Shown: positions 1-9,257 of the stretch, in pieces | Numbering within the stretch: position 1 is the stretch's first letter | Layout of the letters: each line of letters starts with the position of its first letter | From: Streptomyces sp. Je 1-332 | Lineage (GTDB): Bacteria > Actinomycetota > Actinomycetes > Streptomycetales > Streptomycetaceae | Assembly (NCBI RefSeq): GCF_040730185.1 | Contig: NZ_CP160402.1 | Span: 6,076,001 to 6,140,000 of the forward strand | Reading direction: 5' to 3' | Length of the DNA: 64,000 nt | Notes under the pieces: generated by a model | The model's input: only the letters and a program-made list of their open reading frames with translations | Database searches by the model: none | What the model was told of the DNA's origin: nothing | Program-made: the position numbers and the translations under genes

Positions 1-816
1 GGTGACCAGGAGGTTCGCCACGGCCAGGGTCGGCACGGCGTCGTTCTGCTGGGCGGCGGGATAGGCGTCGGCGGGCATCACCGCCGCCCGGTAGTAGCGG
101 GATGCCCCGCCCTGTTCGTGAAGCGCCTCTACGAGGGTGCCGAGCGGGACGAGGCGGATGTCGAACTCCTTGGAGAGCTCCGCCACGGTGAGGGTCGGCA
201 GACCGCCCGACCAGAAGAAGGCGTCGATCTCACCCTTCTTGAGGAGCTCGGGCGCCTTGTCGATGCCGGCGTCCACCGCCGTGAGGTCCTTGTCGGGATC
301 GAGGCCGGCGGCCTTCAGCACCCGTTCCGCTATCAGCCGCACGCCCGAGCGAGGCTGGCCCACGGCCACCTTCCCGCCCCGCAGGTCCTGCGCCCTGCCG
401 ATGTCCGACGTGCGCCTGACGACGAGCTGGACGTAGTCGTCGTACAGCCGCGCACAGCCCCGCAGCCGGTCCGCGCCCGCATGGCCTTCCAGGCGGTACT
501 TCTCGACGGCGTCGGCGGCCGCGATGGTGAAATCGGCCTTCCCCGTAGCGACCCGCTCGACGTTCTGCTGCGACCCTTCGCTGTTGAGCAGCTCCACGTC
601 CACCTTGGGCATGTCATGGGAGACAGCGGTCCGCAGGAGCTTGCCGTACCGCTCGTACACCGCGTTCTTCACGCCCGTACTGAACGTCATCCGGCCCTCC
701 GGAGAGTCGTTGCCACCGGGGACGAGCCACCACATCAGGAGCCCGAAGACCACGAGAGCGGCCGCCGCACCCTGGAGCGCGCGCCGCCTGCCGATGTGGG
801 GGAGTGCCGTGAGCAT
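1..816 (-). CDS. TAXI-family TRAP transporter solute-binding protein (3' end outside window)
   Basis: Translating the minus strand from ATG 816 gives an open frame to the window edge (272 codons, no stop). The N-terminus has a basic stretch (GRRR) and one hydrophobic helix ([14 protein letters not shown], about residues 16-29), consistent with a membrane anchor or signal. The body has typical TAXI features: MTFSTG near residue 48, a [12 protein letters not shown] segment, [15 protein letters not shown], and [12 protein letters not shown] proteins are extracytoplasmic binding proteins of TRAP-type uptake systems; the partner permease is not visible. It is divergent from miaB. Family assignment is by recognition of these motifs; the substrate is unknown. 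Confidence 0.75.
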   Translation of the reverse strand, partial: MLTALPHIGRRRALQGAAAALVVFGLLMWWLVPGGNDSPEGRMTFSTGVKNAVYERYGKLLRTAVSHDMPKVDVELLNSEGSQQNVERVATGKADFTIAAADAVEKYRLEGHAGADRLRGCARLYDDYVQLVVRRTSDIGRAQDLRGGKVAVGQPRSGVRLIAERVLKAAGLDPDKDLTAVDAGIDKAPELLKKGEIDAFFWSGGLPTLTVAELSKEFDIRLVPLGTLVEALHEQGGASRYYRAAVMPADAYPAAQQNDAVPTLAVANLLVT

Positions 817-901
817 GCGCGCGATCCTGCCAGCCACTCAGCGTGATGGCCAGGGCCGAGCTCCCGGCGGGGACACTCCGTGGACCGCCTACCCTTGTCA
901 C

Positions 902-2422
902 ATGAGCAGCGGCGACCGGGGACAGGCAGTGGGCGTTAAAGGAACGTACGAGGTACGCACTTACGGGTGCCAGATGAACGTCCACGATTCGGAGCGCCTC
1001 TCCGGTCTCCTCGAGGGCGCCGGCTACGAACGCGCGCCCGAGGGCTCGGACGGCGACGCCGATGTGGTCGTGTTCAACACGTGCGCCGTCAGGGAGAACG
1101 CCGACAACCGTCTGTACGGGAACCTCGGCCGCCTGGCGCCGATGAAGACCAAGCGGCCCGGCATGCAGATCGCCGTCGGCGGCTGTCTGGCCCAGAAGGA
1201 CCGCGACACCATCGTCAAGAAGGCCCCCTGGGTCGACGTCGTCTTCGGCACCCACAACATCGGCAAGCTCCCGGTCCTCCTGGAGCGCGCCCGCGTCCAG
1301 GAAGAGGCGCAGGTCGAGATCGCCGAGTCCCTGGAGGCGTTCCCCTCGACGCTGCCTACGCGCCGCGAGAGCGCGTACGCGGCCTGGGTCTCCATCTCCG
1401 TGGGCTGCAACAACACCTGCACGTTCTGCATCGTGCCCGCCCTGCGCGGCAAGGAGAAGGACCGCAGGACCGGCGACATCCTCGCCGAGATCGAGGCGCT
1501 CGTCGCCGAGGGTGTCTCCGAGATCACCCTGCTCGGCCAGAACGTGAACGCGTACGGCTCGGACATCGGTGACCGCGAGGCCTTCAGCAAGCTCCTGCGC
1601 GCCTGCGGGAAGATCGAGGGCCTGGAGCGCGTGCGCTTCACGTCCCCGCACCCGCGCGACTTCACGGACGACGTGATCGCCGCCATGGCCGAGACCCCGA
1701 ACGTGATGCCGCAGCTGCACATGCCGCTCCAGTCGGGCTCGGACCCGATCCTCAAGGCGATGCGCCGCTCGTACCGCCAGGACCGCTTCCTCGGCATCAT
1801 CGAGAAGGTCCGCGCCGCCATGCCCGAGGCCGCGATCACCACCGACATCATCGTCGGCTTCCCCGGGGAGACCGAGGAGGATTTCGAGCAGACGATGCAC
1901 GTGGTCCGCGAGGCCCGTTTCGCCAACGCGTTCACCTTCCAGTACTCCAAGCGCCCCGGTACGCCCGCGGCGACCATGGAGGGGCAGATCCCCAAGGAGG
2001 TCGTGCAGGAGCGCTACATGCGTCTGTCCACCCTCCAGGAGGAGATCGCCTGGGACGAGAACAAGAAGCAGGTGGGCAGGACCCTCGACCTGATGGTGGC
2101 CGAGGGTGAGGGCCGCAAGGACGGCGCCACGCACCGCCTCTCCGGACGCGCCCCCGACAACCGCCTGGTCCACTTCACCAAGCCGGACACCGAGGTCCGC
2201 CCCGGTGACGTCGTGACGGTGGAGATCACGTACGCGGCGCCGCACCACCTCCTCGCCGAGGGCGCCGTCCTGAACGTGCGCCCCACGCGCGCGGGCGACG
2301 CCTGGGAGAAGCGCAACACGGAGGCGGCGGCCAAGCCCGCCGGCGTCATGCTCGGCCTTCCGCAGGTGGGCGCCCCTGAGCCGCTTCCCGTGGCCACCGG
2401 AGGCGGGTGCGCGCTCGACTGA
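902..2422 (+). CDS. miaB: MiaB, tRNA-2-methylthio-N6-dimethylallyladenosine synthase
   Basis: 506 aa radical-SAM methylthiotransferase that adds the methylthio group to i6A37 of tRNAs, using the substrate made by MiaA downstream. The N-terminal domain carries the three auxiliary-cluster cysteines ([21 protein letters not shown]). The radical SAM CxxxCxxC motif is in GCNNTCTFC (about residue 168). A C-terminal TRAM region follows (KEVVQERY onward). ATG 902 is chosen because the encoded N-terminus ([10 protein letters not shown]..) precedes the conserved [12 protein letters not shown] at the usual distance for actinobacterial MiaB; the ribosome site is weak, and a leaderless transcript is possible. 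The only odd point is the weak start signal. Confidence 0.95.
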   Translation: MSSGDRGQAVGVKGTYEVRTYGCQMNVHDSERLSGLLEGAGYERAPEGSDGDADVVVFNTCAVRENADNRLYGNLGRLAPMKTKRPGMQIAVGGCLAQKDRDTIVKKAPWVDVVFGTHNIGKLPVLLERARVQEEAQVEIAESLEAFPSTLPTRRESAYAAWVSISVGCNNTCTFCIVPALRGKEKDRRTGDILAEIEALVAEGVSEITLLGQNVNAYGSDIGDREAFSKLLRACGKIEGLERVRFTSPHPRDFTDDVIAAMAETPNVMPQLHMPLQSGSDPILKAMRRSYRQDRFLGIIEKVRAAMPEAAITTDIIVGFPGETEEDFEQTMHVVREARFANAFTFQYSKRPGTPAATMEGQIPKEVVQERYMRLSTLQEEIAWDENKKQVGRTLDLMVAEGEGRKDGATHRLSGRAPDNRLVHFTKPDTEVRPGDVVTVEITYAAPHHLLAEGAVLNVRPTRAGDAWEKRNTEAAAKPAGVMLGLPQVGAPEPLPVATGGGCALD

Positions 2423-2457
2423 CCGAGCGCGCTCTCGCGGGCGTTACGCTGCGGATC

Positions 2458-3195
2458 ATGCTTGTCGCCGCAGCCGTCTGCCCCTGCCCGCCCCTGCTCG
2501 TCCCCGAGGTGGCGGCGGGCGCCGCCCCCGAACTGGATGCCGCGCGCGCCGCGTGCAAGGACGCCATCGGGGTGCTGGCCGCCGCACGGGCCGACCTGCT
2601 CGTCGTGGTCGGGCCCGCAAGGCAGGACGGGCGGGGCCCGCATCCGCAGGGCGCCCGGGGGTCCTTCCGTGGTTTCGGCGTGGACCTGGATGTGCGGCTC
2701 GGACGTCCCGGTGGCGAGGGTGCGGACCGGCCCCTTGCGGAGGAGGCGGAGCGTGACCTTCCGCCCTCGCTCGCCGTCGCCGCCTGGCTGCTCGACCGTA
2801 CGGAGTGGTCGGCCGCCCCCATGGAAGGTCTCGGGGTGGGGGAACCTCTGGCGGCCGAGCGGTGTATTCAAGTCGGAGGGGAAATCGCGGCGCGGGCCGA
2901 CCGGGTGGCCCTGCTGGTGATGGGCGACGCCAGCGCGTGCCGCACGTTGAAGGCGCCCGGGTATCTCGACGAGCGGGCGGCCGGCTTCGACGCGGCGGTG
3001 GGCCGTGCGCTGGGGGCGGCGGACGTCGAGGCACTCAAGGCGCTGGACGAGCAGCTTGCGTACGAACTGAAGGCGGCGGGCCGGGCGCCGTGGCAGGTGC
3101 TCGCGGGCGCGGCCGACGGAGCGGGCCTCAGCGGCGAGCTGCTCTACGAGGACGCTCCATACGGCGTCGGGTATGTGGTGACCGCCTGGTCGTAG
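2458..3195 (+). CDS. Class III extradiol dioxygenase-like protein (conserved miaB-miaA neighbour)
   Basis: 245 aa protein starting MLVAAAVCPCPPLLVPEV, the signature start of a conserved actinobacterial family with the class III extradiol dioxygenase subunit B-like fold. It has an alternating Gly/Ala-rich alpha/beta pattern (ADLLVVVGPA, RVALLVMGDASA). ATG 2458 is used because it fits the family N-terminus. It sits 35 nt after miaB and before miaA, a context conserved in Streptomyces. No experimental function is known to me, and enzymatic activity should not be assumed from the fold. It ends just before a strong hairpin. Confidence 0.75.
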   Translation: MLVAAAVCPCPPLLVPEVAAGAAPELDAARAACKDAIGVLAAARADLLVVVGPARQDGRGPHPQGARGSFRGFGVDLDVRLGRPGGEGADRPLAEEAERDLPPSLAVAAWLLDRTEWSAAPMEGLGVGEPLAAERCIQVGGEIAARADRVALLVMGDASACRTLKAPGYLDERAAGFDAAVGRALGAADVEALKALDEQLAYELKAAGRAPWQVLAGAADGAGLSGELLYEDAPYGVGYVVTAWS

Positions 3196-3213
3196 CGGCC
3201 TGGGCCTTCCAGG

Positions 3214-3243
3214 CCTGAGCGACTCCCGCGGGAGGCGCTCAGG
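3214..3243 (+). terminator. Hairpin terminator after the miaB/extradiol-like unit
   Basis: Arms CCTGAGCG and CGCTCAGG (8 bp, perfect) enclose a second nested palindrome CTCCCGCGGGAG. There is no T-run, as is common in Streptomyces. It lies between the plus-strand extradiol-like gene and the convergent minus-strand genes ending at 3394. Confidence 0.6.
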
Positions 3244-3393
3244 TGGCTCGAGCGGGTGTGGCCGACGTGGCTGGAGCGCGTGTGGCCGAGGTGGCAGAGG
3301 AGTCCACGCGGCCCCGATGTACGGCGACGGCCGCGGAGCTGGTGGCGCTCCACGGCCGTCCGCCGGGGTCTTCGACCGGTGACGCGGGGTGGT

Positions 3394-3789
3394 TCAGGGA
3401 GCCGGAGGGGGCGTGGGCGGGGTTGTGCCGCCCGTGGGCGGAGTGGTGCCGCCTGCGGGCCGGGTGGTGCCGCCCGTGGGGGGCGTCGTGCCGCCGGTGG
3501 GCGTCGTCGTGCCGCCCGTGGCCGGGGCCGTGCCACCCGTGGCCGGGGTGGTGCCGCCACCCGCGGCCTTGCCCTCGTCGGGCGTCCCCGCGAGGCGGTC
3601 CACGGCATCCTTCGCCTTGCCCGTCCCCGTCTGGATCTTGTCGCTGTACTTGCCCTTGGTCTTGCCGTCGACCACCTTCGCGGCCTTGTCGAGACCTTGG
3701 TCGATCTTGTCCCCGTGCTGCTGCGCGAGGCCCGCGACCTTGTCCTTCGCCGGGGCGAGCTTGTCTTTCAGGTTCTGCAGGAGGCCCAT
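3394..3789 (-). CDS. Antitoxin-like (MT0933 family) protein with proline/glycine/threonine tail
   Basis: 131 aa. The N-terminal part (MGLLQNLKDKLAPAKDKVAGLAQQ, then GDKIDQGLDKAAKVVDGKTKGKYSDKI) matches the small actinobacterial family usually annotated as antitoxin. The C-terminal about 55 residues consist of tandem TTPPTGG-type units (at least six, varying TAPATGG, TTRPAGG), ending in TPPPAP. The start ATG 3789 fits the family start. It lies 25 nt downstream of the acidic protein at 3815-4204 and is probably co-transcribed. No cognate toxin is visible nearby, so the antitoxin name is by family only. Confidence 0.6.
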   Translation of the reverse strand: MGLLQNLKDKLAPAKDKVAGLAQQHGDKIDQGLDKAAKVVDGKTKGKYSDKIQTGTGKAKDAVDRLAGTPDEGKAAGGGTTPATGGTAPATGGTTTPTGGTTPPTGGTTRPAGGTTPPTGGTTPPTPPPAP

Positions 3790-3814
3790 CGGTTGCCTTC
3801 CCTCGTTGGGAGAG

Positions 3815-4204
3815 TCACTTGCGGGCGCCCTCGTCGGCCTCGTCGTTGTCGGCGGCCTTCTCCGCGGACTGCTGCTTCGGGATGTCCACGTTGTCCGCGG
3901 CAGCCGCTTCGGAGTCCTCCGACGCGTCATCGGTCACGGTCTCGGGTTCGGCCCCGGCCTGCTTCTCAGCCTCGGCCCCGGCCTTACCCCCGGCTTCCTT
4001 CTCAGCGGCGGGCTCGGCCTCGGTTTCGGCCGCGGGCGCCTCATCGGCGGCGGCTTCGGCCTTGGCCTCTTCCTTGCCGGTCCCAGGCTCGGGGGACTCC
4101 CCGGCCGCTTCCGGCTCGGCTGTCAGGGTGCTGGTTGCCGACTCGGCTGTTGACGCCTTCTCCGTGTCCTTTGACTTCCTGCGAAACCGTGCAAAAACGC
4201 CCAT
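3815..4204 (-). CDS. Acidic Ala/Glu-rich low-complexity protein
   Basis: 129 aa. It begins MGVFARFRRKSKDTEKA, a basic amphipathic start, followed by about 100 residues made almost entirely of A, E, D, T, P, S with KEEAKAEAAADEA-like stretches. ATG 4204 is preceded by GGAG six bases upstream. No domain is recognisable; it is probably disordered. It is the first gene of a two-gene minus-strand unit with the antitoxin-like gene. Composition bias towards GCC/GAG codons is strong, but the start signal and conserved Streptomyces context (next to miaA) support it as a real gene. Confidence 0.5.
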   Translation of the reverse strand: MGVFARFRRKSKDTEKASTAESATSTLTAEPEAAGESPEPGTGKEEAKAEAAADEAPAAETEAEPAAEKEAGGKAGAEAEKQAGAEPETVTDDASEDSEAAAADNVDIPKQQSAEKAADNDEADEGARK

Positions 4205-4386
4205 ATCTACTCCATACGGTACTCGTGTGGGCGAAATCCCGCGCCGCCCGGTGCGCTCTGTTGCGCCTCCCGGGTCGCCGATCCTCGAAACCGGCGGCCG
4301 GAACCTCGCAACAGGCAACGAACCCGGACGTGTGGCGTCACGTAGCTCGTTCGGGAAGCGGCCCCGGGGTTTGCGAGACTGGGGCG

Positions 4387-5325
4387 GTGAGTAGAGCAGC
4401 TCCCGCACCGCGGGTCATCGCCGTCGTCGGGCCCACCGCGGCTGGAAAGTCCGATCTGGGCGTTTTCCTCGCCCAGCGTCTCGGCGGCGAAGTCGTCAAC
4501 GCCGACTCCATGCAGCTCTACAGAGGGATGGACATCGGAACCGCCAAGCTGACGCTCGAGGAGCGCGACGGCGTCCCGCACCACCTCCTCGACATCTGGG
4601 ACGTCACGGAGGCGGCGAGCGTCGCCGAGTACCAGAAGCTGGCGCGCGCCGAGATCGACCGCCTCCTCGCCGAAGGGCGCTGGCCGATCCTGGTCGGCGG
4701 CTCCGGGCTCTACGTCAGGGGAGCCGTCGACCACCTGGAGTTCCCCGGCACCGACCCCGCGGTCCGCGCCCGCCTGGAGGAAGAACTCACGCTGCGCGGT
4801 CCGGGCGTGCTCCATGCCCGCCTCGCCGCCGCCGACCCCGGAGCGGGCCGGGCCATCCTTCCCAGCAACGGCCGCCGGATCGTCCGTGCCCTCGAGGTCA
4901 TCGAGATCACCGGCAAGCCCTTCACCGCCAACCTCCCCGGCCACGACTCCGTCTACGACACCGTCCAGATCGGCGTCGACGTCGGCCGCCCCGAGCTCGA
5001 CGAACGCATCGCCACGCGCGTGGACCGCATGTGGGACGCGGGCCTCGTCGACGAGGTGCGGGCCCTGGAGGCCGTGGGGCTGCGCGAGGGGCGTACGGCG
5101 TCGCGTGCGCTCGGGTACCAACAGGTGCTCGCGGCGCTCGCGGGGGAGTGCACCGACGGCGAGGCGCGCGCGGAGACCGTGCGCGCGACCAAGCGTTTCG
5201 CTCGCCGCCAGGACTCGTGGTTCCGCCGCGATCCCCGGGTGCACTGGCTCAGTGGCGCCATGGCCGACCGAGGGGAACTCCCGGGACGGGCAATGGCGTT
5301 GGTCGAACGAGCGGTCACAGCCTGA
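4387..5325 (+). CDS. miaA: MiaA, tRNA dimethylallyltransferase
   Basis: 312 aa enzyme transferring the dimethylallyl group from DMAPP to A37 of UNN-reading tRNAs, giving i6A, the substrate of MiaB. The P-loop GPTAAGKS lies near residue 15. Next come NADSMQLYRGMDIGTAK (substrate site), LVGGSGLYVR, and the C-terminal RRQDSWFRRDP element. GTG 4387 gives a family-typical N-terminus (APRVIAVVGPTAAGKS). The divergent minus-strand pair starts at 4204, so 4205-4386 carries both promoters. Length is normal for the family. Confidence 0.95.
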   Translation: MSRAAPAPRVIAVVGPTAAGKSDLGVFLAQRLGGEVVNADSMQLYRGMDIGTAKLTLEERDGVPHHLLDIWDVTEAASVAEYQKLARAEIDRLLAEGRWPILVGGSGLYVRGAVDHLEFPGTDPAVRARLEEELTLRGPGVLHARLAAADPGAGRAILPSNGRRIVRALEVIEITGKPFTANLPGHDSVYDTVQIGVDVGRPELDERIATRVDRMWDAGLVDEVRALEAVGLREGRTASRALGYQQVLAALAGECTDGEARAETVRATKRFARRQDSWFRRDPRVHWLSGAMADRGELPGRAMALVERAVTA

Positions 5326-5426
5326 TCACGTGATGGCATCGGGACGCTCCGGCGGTCATCCCGGCCCCTGACGCCGTGCCATCATCGACCATCGATCGAC
5401 CAGTGGAGTCCGAAGTGGGAGGGCGG

Positions 5427-5888
5427 ATGGCGATGGAGGCCGGCCCTCGCGACACCGCGCATGACGGCGGCGAGCTGACCCCTGACGGACCCGACGCGGC
5501 GCCGGACGGCGTGAGCGACGACGGTCCCGTCCCGGACGCGATGGCCGCGGCGGAGGTCGAGGTCGAACTGCGCCCGCAGCGCCGACTGCGCATCTGGCAG
5601 CTCGCGCCGATCGTCGTCCTTGCCGCCGCAGGATCGCTGATGTTCGCCTTCCCGCTGGCCTTCGAGTTCGGGGACGGCGGCGCCGTCGTGGCCATGCTCG
5701 GACTCCTGATCAGCAGCTGCGCCGCGGGCTGGGGCATGATGGCCGCCCGCCGCGTGGGGCACACCTGGCCGGGGCTGCCGGAGCGCGGTTCCGGGCGCCG
5801 TCCGGACTGGCGGATCGTCTGCGCGTACGCCCTGGTGTTCCTCGCCGTCGCCGTCCTCGCCGTGTGGCGGGTCGCGCGCCTTCGTTGA
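5427..5888 (+). CDS. Small membrane protein, function unknown
   Basis: 153 aa if translated from ATG 5427, which has GGGAGG five bases upstream; a GTG at 5376 would add 17 residues. The first 50 residues are acidic and probably cytoplasmic. Three hydrophobic helices follow: IWQLAPIVVLAAAGSLMFAF, VVAMLGLLISSCAAGWGMM and VCAYALVFLAVAVLAVWRV. It lies between miaA and dapF, a position occupied by a similar small membrane protein in Streptomyces. I recognise no catalytic motif. Confidence 0.65.
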   Translation: MAMEAGPRDTAHDGGELTPDGPDAAPDGVSDDGPVPDAMAAAEVEVELRPQRRLRIWQLAPIVVLAAAGSLMFAFPLAFEFGDGGAVVAMLGLLISSCAAGWGMMAARRVGHTWPGLPERGSGRRPDWRIVCAYALVFLAVAVLAVWRVARLR

Positions 5889-5963
5889 CGGCGTCGTACG
5901 AGGTCAGGGGCCTGGAGGGCCCCTTCACGACGGACTGTCCGCGGTACCCCGTACGATCGAGGA

Positions 5964-6842
5964 ATGAGCACGCCGATCGCCTTCCTCAAGGGGCACGGGA
6001 CCGAGAACGACTTCGTGATCATCCCGGACCCCGACAACGCCGTCGAGCTGTCCCGGGCTGCTGTCGCCGCCCTGTGCGACCGCCGTGCGGGCATCGGGGG
6101 CGACGGTCTGCTGCATGTGGTGCGTTCCGCGGCACACCCCGATGCGCGTCATCTGGCCGACGAGGCCGAGTGGTTCATGGACTACCGCAACGGCGACGGT
6201 TCGATCGCCGAGATGTGCGGCAACGGGGTGCGCGTCTTCGCCCGCTATCTGCAGCGCGCCGGACTGGCGGGCGAGGGCGATCTGGCCGTCGCGACCCGGG
6301 GTGGCGTGAAGAGCGTGCACATCGCCAAGGCCGCGGCCGGCGGCGATGTCACGGTCGGCATGGGGAAGGCGTCCCTCCCCGAAGGGGACGTCACCGTCTC
6401 GGTGGCCGACCACCAGTGGCCCGCGCGCAACGTGAACATGGGCAACCCGCACGCGGTCGCCTTCGTTGACGACCTGGCCCACGCGGGCGACCTGTACGAC
6501 GCGCCGCCATTCAGCCCCGCGTCGGCGTACCCGGACGGTGTGAACGTCGAGTTCGTCGTCGACCGAGGCGCGCGGCACGTCGCCATGCGGGTGCATGAGC
6601 GCGGTGCCGGCGAGACCCGCTCGTGCGGCACGGGCGCGTGCGCCGTGGCCGTAGCGGCGGCCCGCAGGGACGGGGCGGACCCCGCGGTGACCGGATCCCC
6701 GGTCACGTACACCGTCGATCTGCCCGGTGGCAGCCTGGTGATCACCGAGCGGCCCGACGGCGAGATCGAGATGACTGGCCCCGCTGTGATCGTCGCCGAA
6801 GGCGTGATCGACGCGGAATGGCTCGAAACTGTAAACCCGTGA
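5964..6842 (+). CDS. dapF: DapF, diaminopimelate epimerase
   Basis: 292 aa enzyme interconverting LL- and meso-diaminopimelate for lysine and peptidoglycan synthesis. Both catalytic cysteines are visible in their motifs: MCGNGVRVFARY (about residue 86) and SCGTGACA (about residue 225). NVNMGNPHAV and ADEAEWFMDYRNGDGS are also characteristic. ATG 5964 follows a GATCGAGGA region and gives the usual start (PIAFLKGHGTENDF). Streptomyces cell walls contain LL-DAP; DapF still supplies the meso isomer for lysine. Nothing unusual. Confidence 0.95.
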   Translation: MSTPIAFLKGHGTENDFVIIPDPDNAVELSRAAVAALCDRRAGIGGDGLLHVVRSAAHPDARHLADEAEWFMDYRNGDGSIAEMCGNGVRVFARYLQRAGLAGEGDLAVATRGGVKSVHIAKAAAGGDVTVGMGKASLPEGDVTVSVADHQWPARNVNMGNPHAVAFVDDLAHAGDLYDAPPFSPASAYPDGVNVEFVVDRGARHVAMRVHERGAGETRSCGTGACAVAVAAARRDGADPAVTGSPVTYTVDLPGGSLVITERPDGEIEMTGPAVIVAEGVIDAEWLETVNP

Positions 6843-6984
6843 ACTGTCGCTCGAATGGGTGATCCGTTTCACGCTCGGCGAGAGGCGGTCAGCGGCGCGT
6901 GATGGGCTCGGTAGCATCAAGCACCGGCCCGGACGGAGCACGCCGTCGTCCGCTCACCGCCGGTCGGAGCAGCCGGAGGTGCCC

Positions 6985-9144
6985 ATGAGTGCGGAGGCTA
7001 CAAACCCCGCGATGTCTGGCCCCGTGACGCCCGGAGCCCAGCGCAGGCGCGGTCGTCCGCGGCTTGACCTGCGAAGGCTCGGCCGGGCGGCCCTCCTGGG
7101 GCCCGCCACACGGGACCGGTTGCCGGACGCGATCGGCCATGTGGCGGAAGCCCACCGCGCCCACTACCCGGACGCGGATCTGGAGCCCCTGCGGCGCGCC
7201 TGGGTCCTCGCGGAGTCCTCCCACCGAGGCCAGATGCGCAAGAGCGGTGAGCCGTACATCACACATCCGCTCGCGGTGACCCTGATCCTCGCCCAACTCG
7301 GCGCCGAGACCACCACCTTGACCGCGTCACTGCTCCACGACACCGTCGAGGACACCGATGTGACGCTCGATCAGGTGCGCACGGAATTCGGCGACGACGT
7401 CTGTTATCTGGTCGACGGCGTCACGAAGCTGGAGAAGGTCGACTACGGAGCCGCGGCCGAGCCCGAGACCTTCCGCAAGATGCTCGTGGCCACCGGCAAC
7501 GACGTACGCGTCATGTCGATCAAGCTGGCCGACCGTCTGCACAACATGCGCACGCTCGGCGTCATGCGTCCCGAGAAGCAGGCACGGATCGCCAAGGTGA
7601 CACGTGACGTGCTCATCCCGCTCGCCGAGCGTCTCGGCGTGCAGGCGCTCAAGACCGAGCTGGAGGACCTCGTGTTCGCGATCCTCCACCCGGAGGAGTA
7701 CGCCAAGGTCGAAGAGCTGATCGCGGCGAACGCGGCCGACGGCGGCGACCCACTGGAAGCGACCGCGGACGACGTCCGCGGGGTGCTGCGAGAGGCGGGC
7801 ATCGCGGCCGAAGTCCTCATCAGGCCACGGCACTACGTCTCGGTCCACCGGGTGCACCGCAAACGCGGCGAGATGCGCGCGGCGGACTTCGGACGGCTCC
7901 TGGTCCTGGTGAACGAGGACGCGGACTGTTACGGCGTACTCGGCGAGCTGCACACGTGCTTCACGCCGGTGGTCTCGGAGTTCAAGGACTTCATCGCCGT
8001 ACCGAAATTCAACCTCTACCAGTCGCTGCACACGGCGGTGGCCCGCCCGGACGGAGAGGTCGCCGAAGTCCTCATCCGTACGCACCAGATGCACAAAGTG
8101 GCCGAGGCCGGCGTCGTCGCGCTGCGCAATCCGTACGCTCCTCCTTCGGAGGAGCAGACCGACACCGGATCCGACTCCCCTTCCGTGGACGCCGTCGAGG
8201 GTGAGCGCGCCGACCCGACCCGGCCCGGCTGGCTCTCCCGCCTCCTCGACTGGCAGCAGGCGGCCCCCGACCCCGACACGTTCTGGTCCACGCTCCGTGA
8301 AGACCTCGCCCAGGACCGCGAGATCGCCGTCTTCCGCCCCGACGGCGGCACCCTCGGGCTGCCCGCGGGCGCGAGCTGCGTGGACGCCGCCTACGCCCAG
8401 TACGGCGAGGACGCCCACGCCTGCATCGGAGCACGGGTCAACGGACGCCTGGCGACGCTGAGCACGGTCCTGCGGGACGGCGACACGGTCCAGCTGCTCA
8501 TGGGACAGGACGTGGCGTCCGGACCCTCACGCGAGTGGCTCGACCACGCGCGCACGCCCGGCGCCCGGATCGCCATCCGGCGCTGGCTCACGACGCACCC
8601 CGCGCCCGCCGCGGCACCCGCCGCCTCGGCCCCCGAGAAGACCGCTCCCGCGCCCCCGCCGCAGCCCTCCGACTTCCCGCGCCCCGCGGCGGCCAACGCC
8701 GTGGTGGACAGGGAAGGCGCGAGCGTACGCCTCGCGGGCTGCTGTACGCCCGTGCCGCCCGACGAGGTGACCGCCTTCGCCGTGCGCGGCGGAGTCGTCA
8801 CCGTGCACCGCGTCGAGTGCCCCGCCGTCGCGCGCATGAAGGAGGTGGGGCGCGCGGAGGTCGGAGTGCGCTGGGGAGACAGCGCGGAGTGCCGGGTCAC
8901 GCTGATCGCCGAGTCGTTCGGGCGTGCCCATCTGCTGGCCGACCTCACCGAAGCCATCGCCATGGAGGGCGTGGAGGTCATGTCGGCGACCGTCGAGCCG
9001 CCGAGCCAGCAGCGCGTGCGCCACACGTACACGCTGCAACTGCCGGACGCGGCCCACCTCCCGGGGCTGATGCGCGCGATGCGTGCGGTGCCGGGTGTGT
9101 ACGACGTCAGTCGCGCCCAGCACCCGGCGGCGGCGACTTCGTAG
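6985..9144 (+). CDS. rshA: RelA/SpoT-family (p)ppGpp enzyme, RshA type
   Basis: 719 aa starting at ATG 6985 behind GGAGGT. The HD hydrolase domain is intact: ITHPLAV, LLHDTVEDTDVT, IKLADRLHNMRTL. The synthetase region keeps FKDFIAVPKFNLYQSLHTAV and IRTHQMHKVAEAGV, but the usual GRPKHxYSI is IRPRHYVSV, and the conserved Arg of the (A/V)RV strand is replaced by Leu (FGRLLVLV). A TGS domain (EIAVFRPDGGTLGLPAG) and C-terminal ACT domain follow. The context after dapF matches the second Rsh protein of Streptomyces (RshA) rather than RelA. From the motifs I infer strong hydrolase capacity and uncertain synthesis. Confidence 0.85.
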   Translation: MSAEATNPAMSGPVTPGAQRRRGRPRLDLRRLGRAALLGPATRDRLPDAIGHVAEAHRAHYPDADLEPLRRAWVLAESSHRGQMRKSGEPYITHPLAVTLILAQLGAETTTLTASLLHDTVEDTDVTLDQVRTEFGDDVCYLVDGVTKLEKVDYGAAAEPETFRKMLVATGNDVRVMSIKLADRLHNMRTLGVMRPEKQARIAKVTRDVLIPLAERLGVQALKTELEDLVFAILHPEEYAKVEELIAANAADGGDPLEATADDVRGVLREAGIAAEVLIRPRHYVSVHRVHRKRGEMRAADFGRLLVLVNEDADCYGVLGELHTCFTPVVSEFKDFIAVPKFNLYQSLHTAVARPDGEVAEVLIRTHQMHKVAEAGVVALRNPYAPPSEEQTDTGSDSPSVDAVEGERADPTRPGWLSRLLDWQQAAPDPDTFWSTLREDLAQDREIAVFRPDGGTLGLPAGASCVDAAYAQYGEDAHACIGARVNGRLATLSTVLRDGDTVQLLMGQDVASGPSREWLDHARTPGARIAIRRWLTTHPAPAAAPAASAPEKTAPAPPPQPSDFPRPAAANAVVDREGASVRLAGCCTPVPPDEVTAFAVRGGVVTVHRVECPAVARMKEVGRAEVGVRWGDSAECRVTLIAESFGRAHLLADLTEAIAMEGVEVMSATVEPPSQQRVRHTYTLQLPDAAHLPGLMRAMRAVPGVYDVSRAQHPAAATS

Positions 9145-9257
9145 CGGTCGAAAAGAAGGGGCGTCAGCGTCGTCCCAGCCGCCTACTGGCAACTCGTTCG
9201 AGTGGCACGGCGCGCGCCGACACGGGTGCGGAAGGTCTGCGCTGATAGCGGTAGTTC

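Noticed and set aside
614..2248. Minus-strand open frame of 544 codons opposite miaB
   Set aside because: miaB is certain on the plus strand; the antisense frame has shadow-like composition.
3144..3608. Arg/Pro-rich minus-strand open frame near the antitoxin-like gene
   Set aside because: It is a frame-shifted reading of the GGTxP repeat region and a terminator hairpin, with no start signal.
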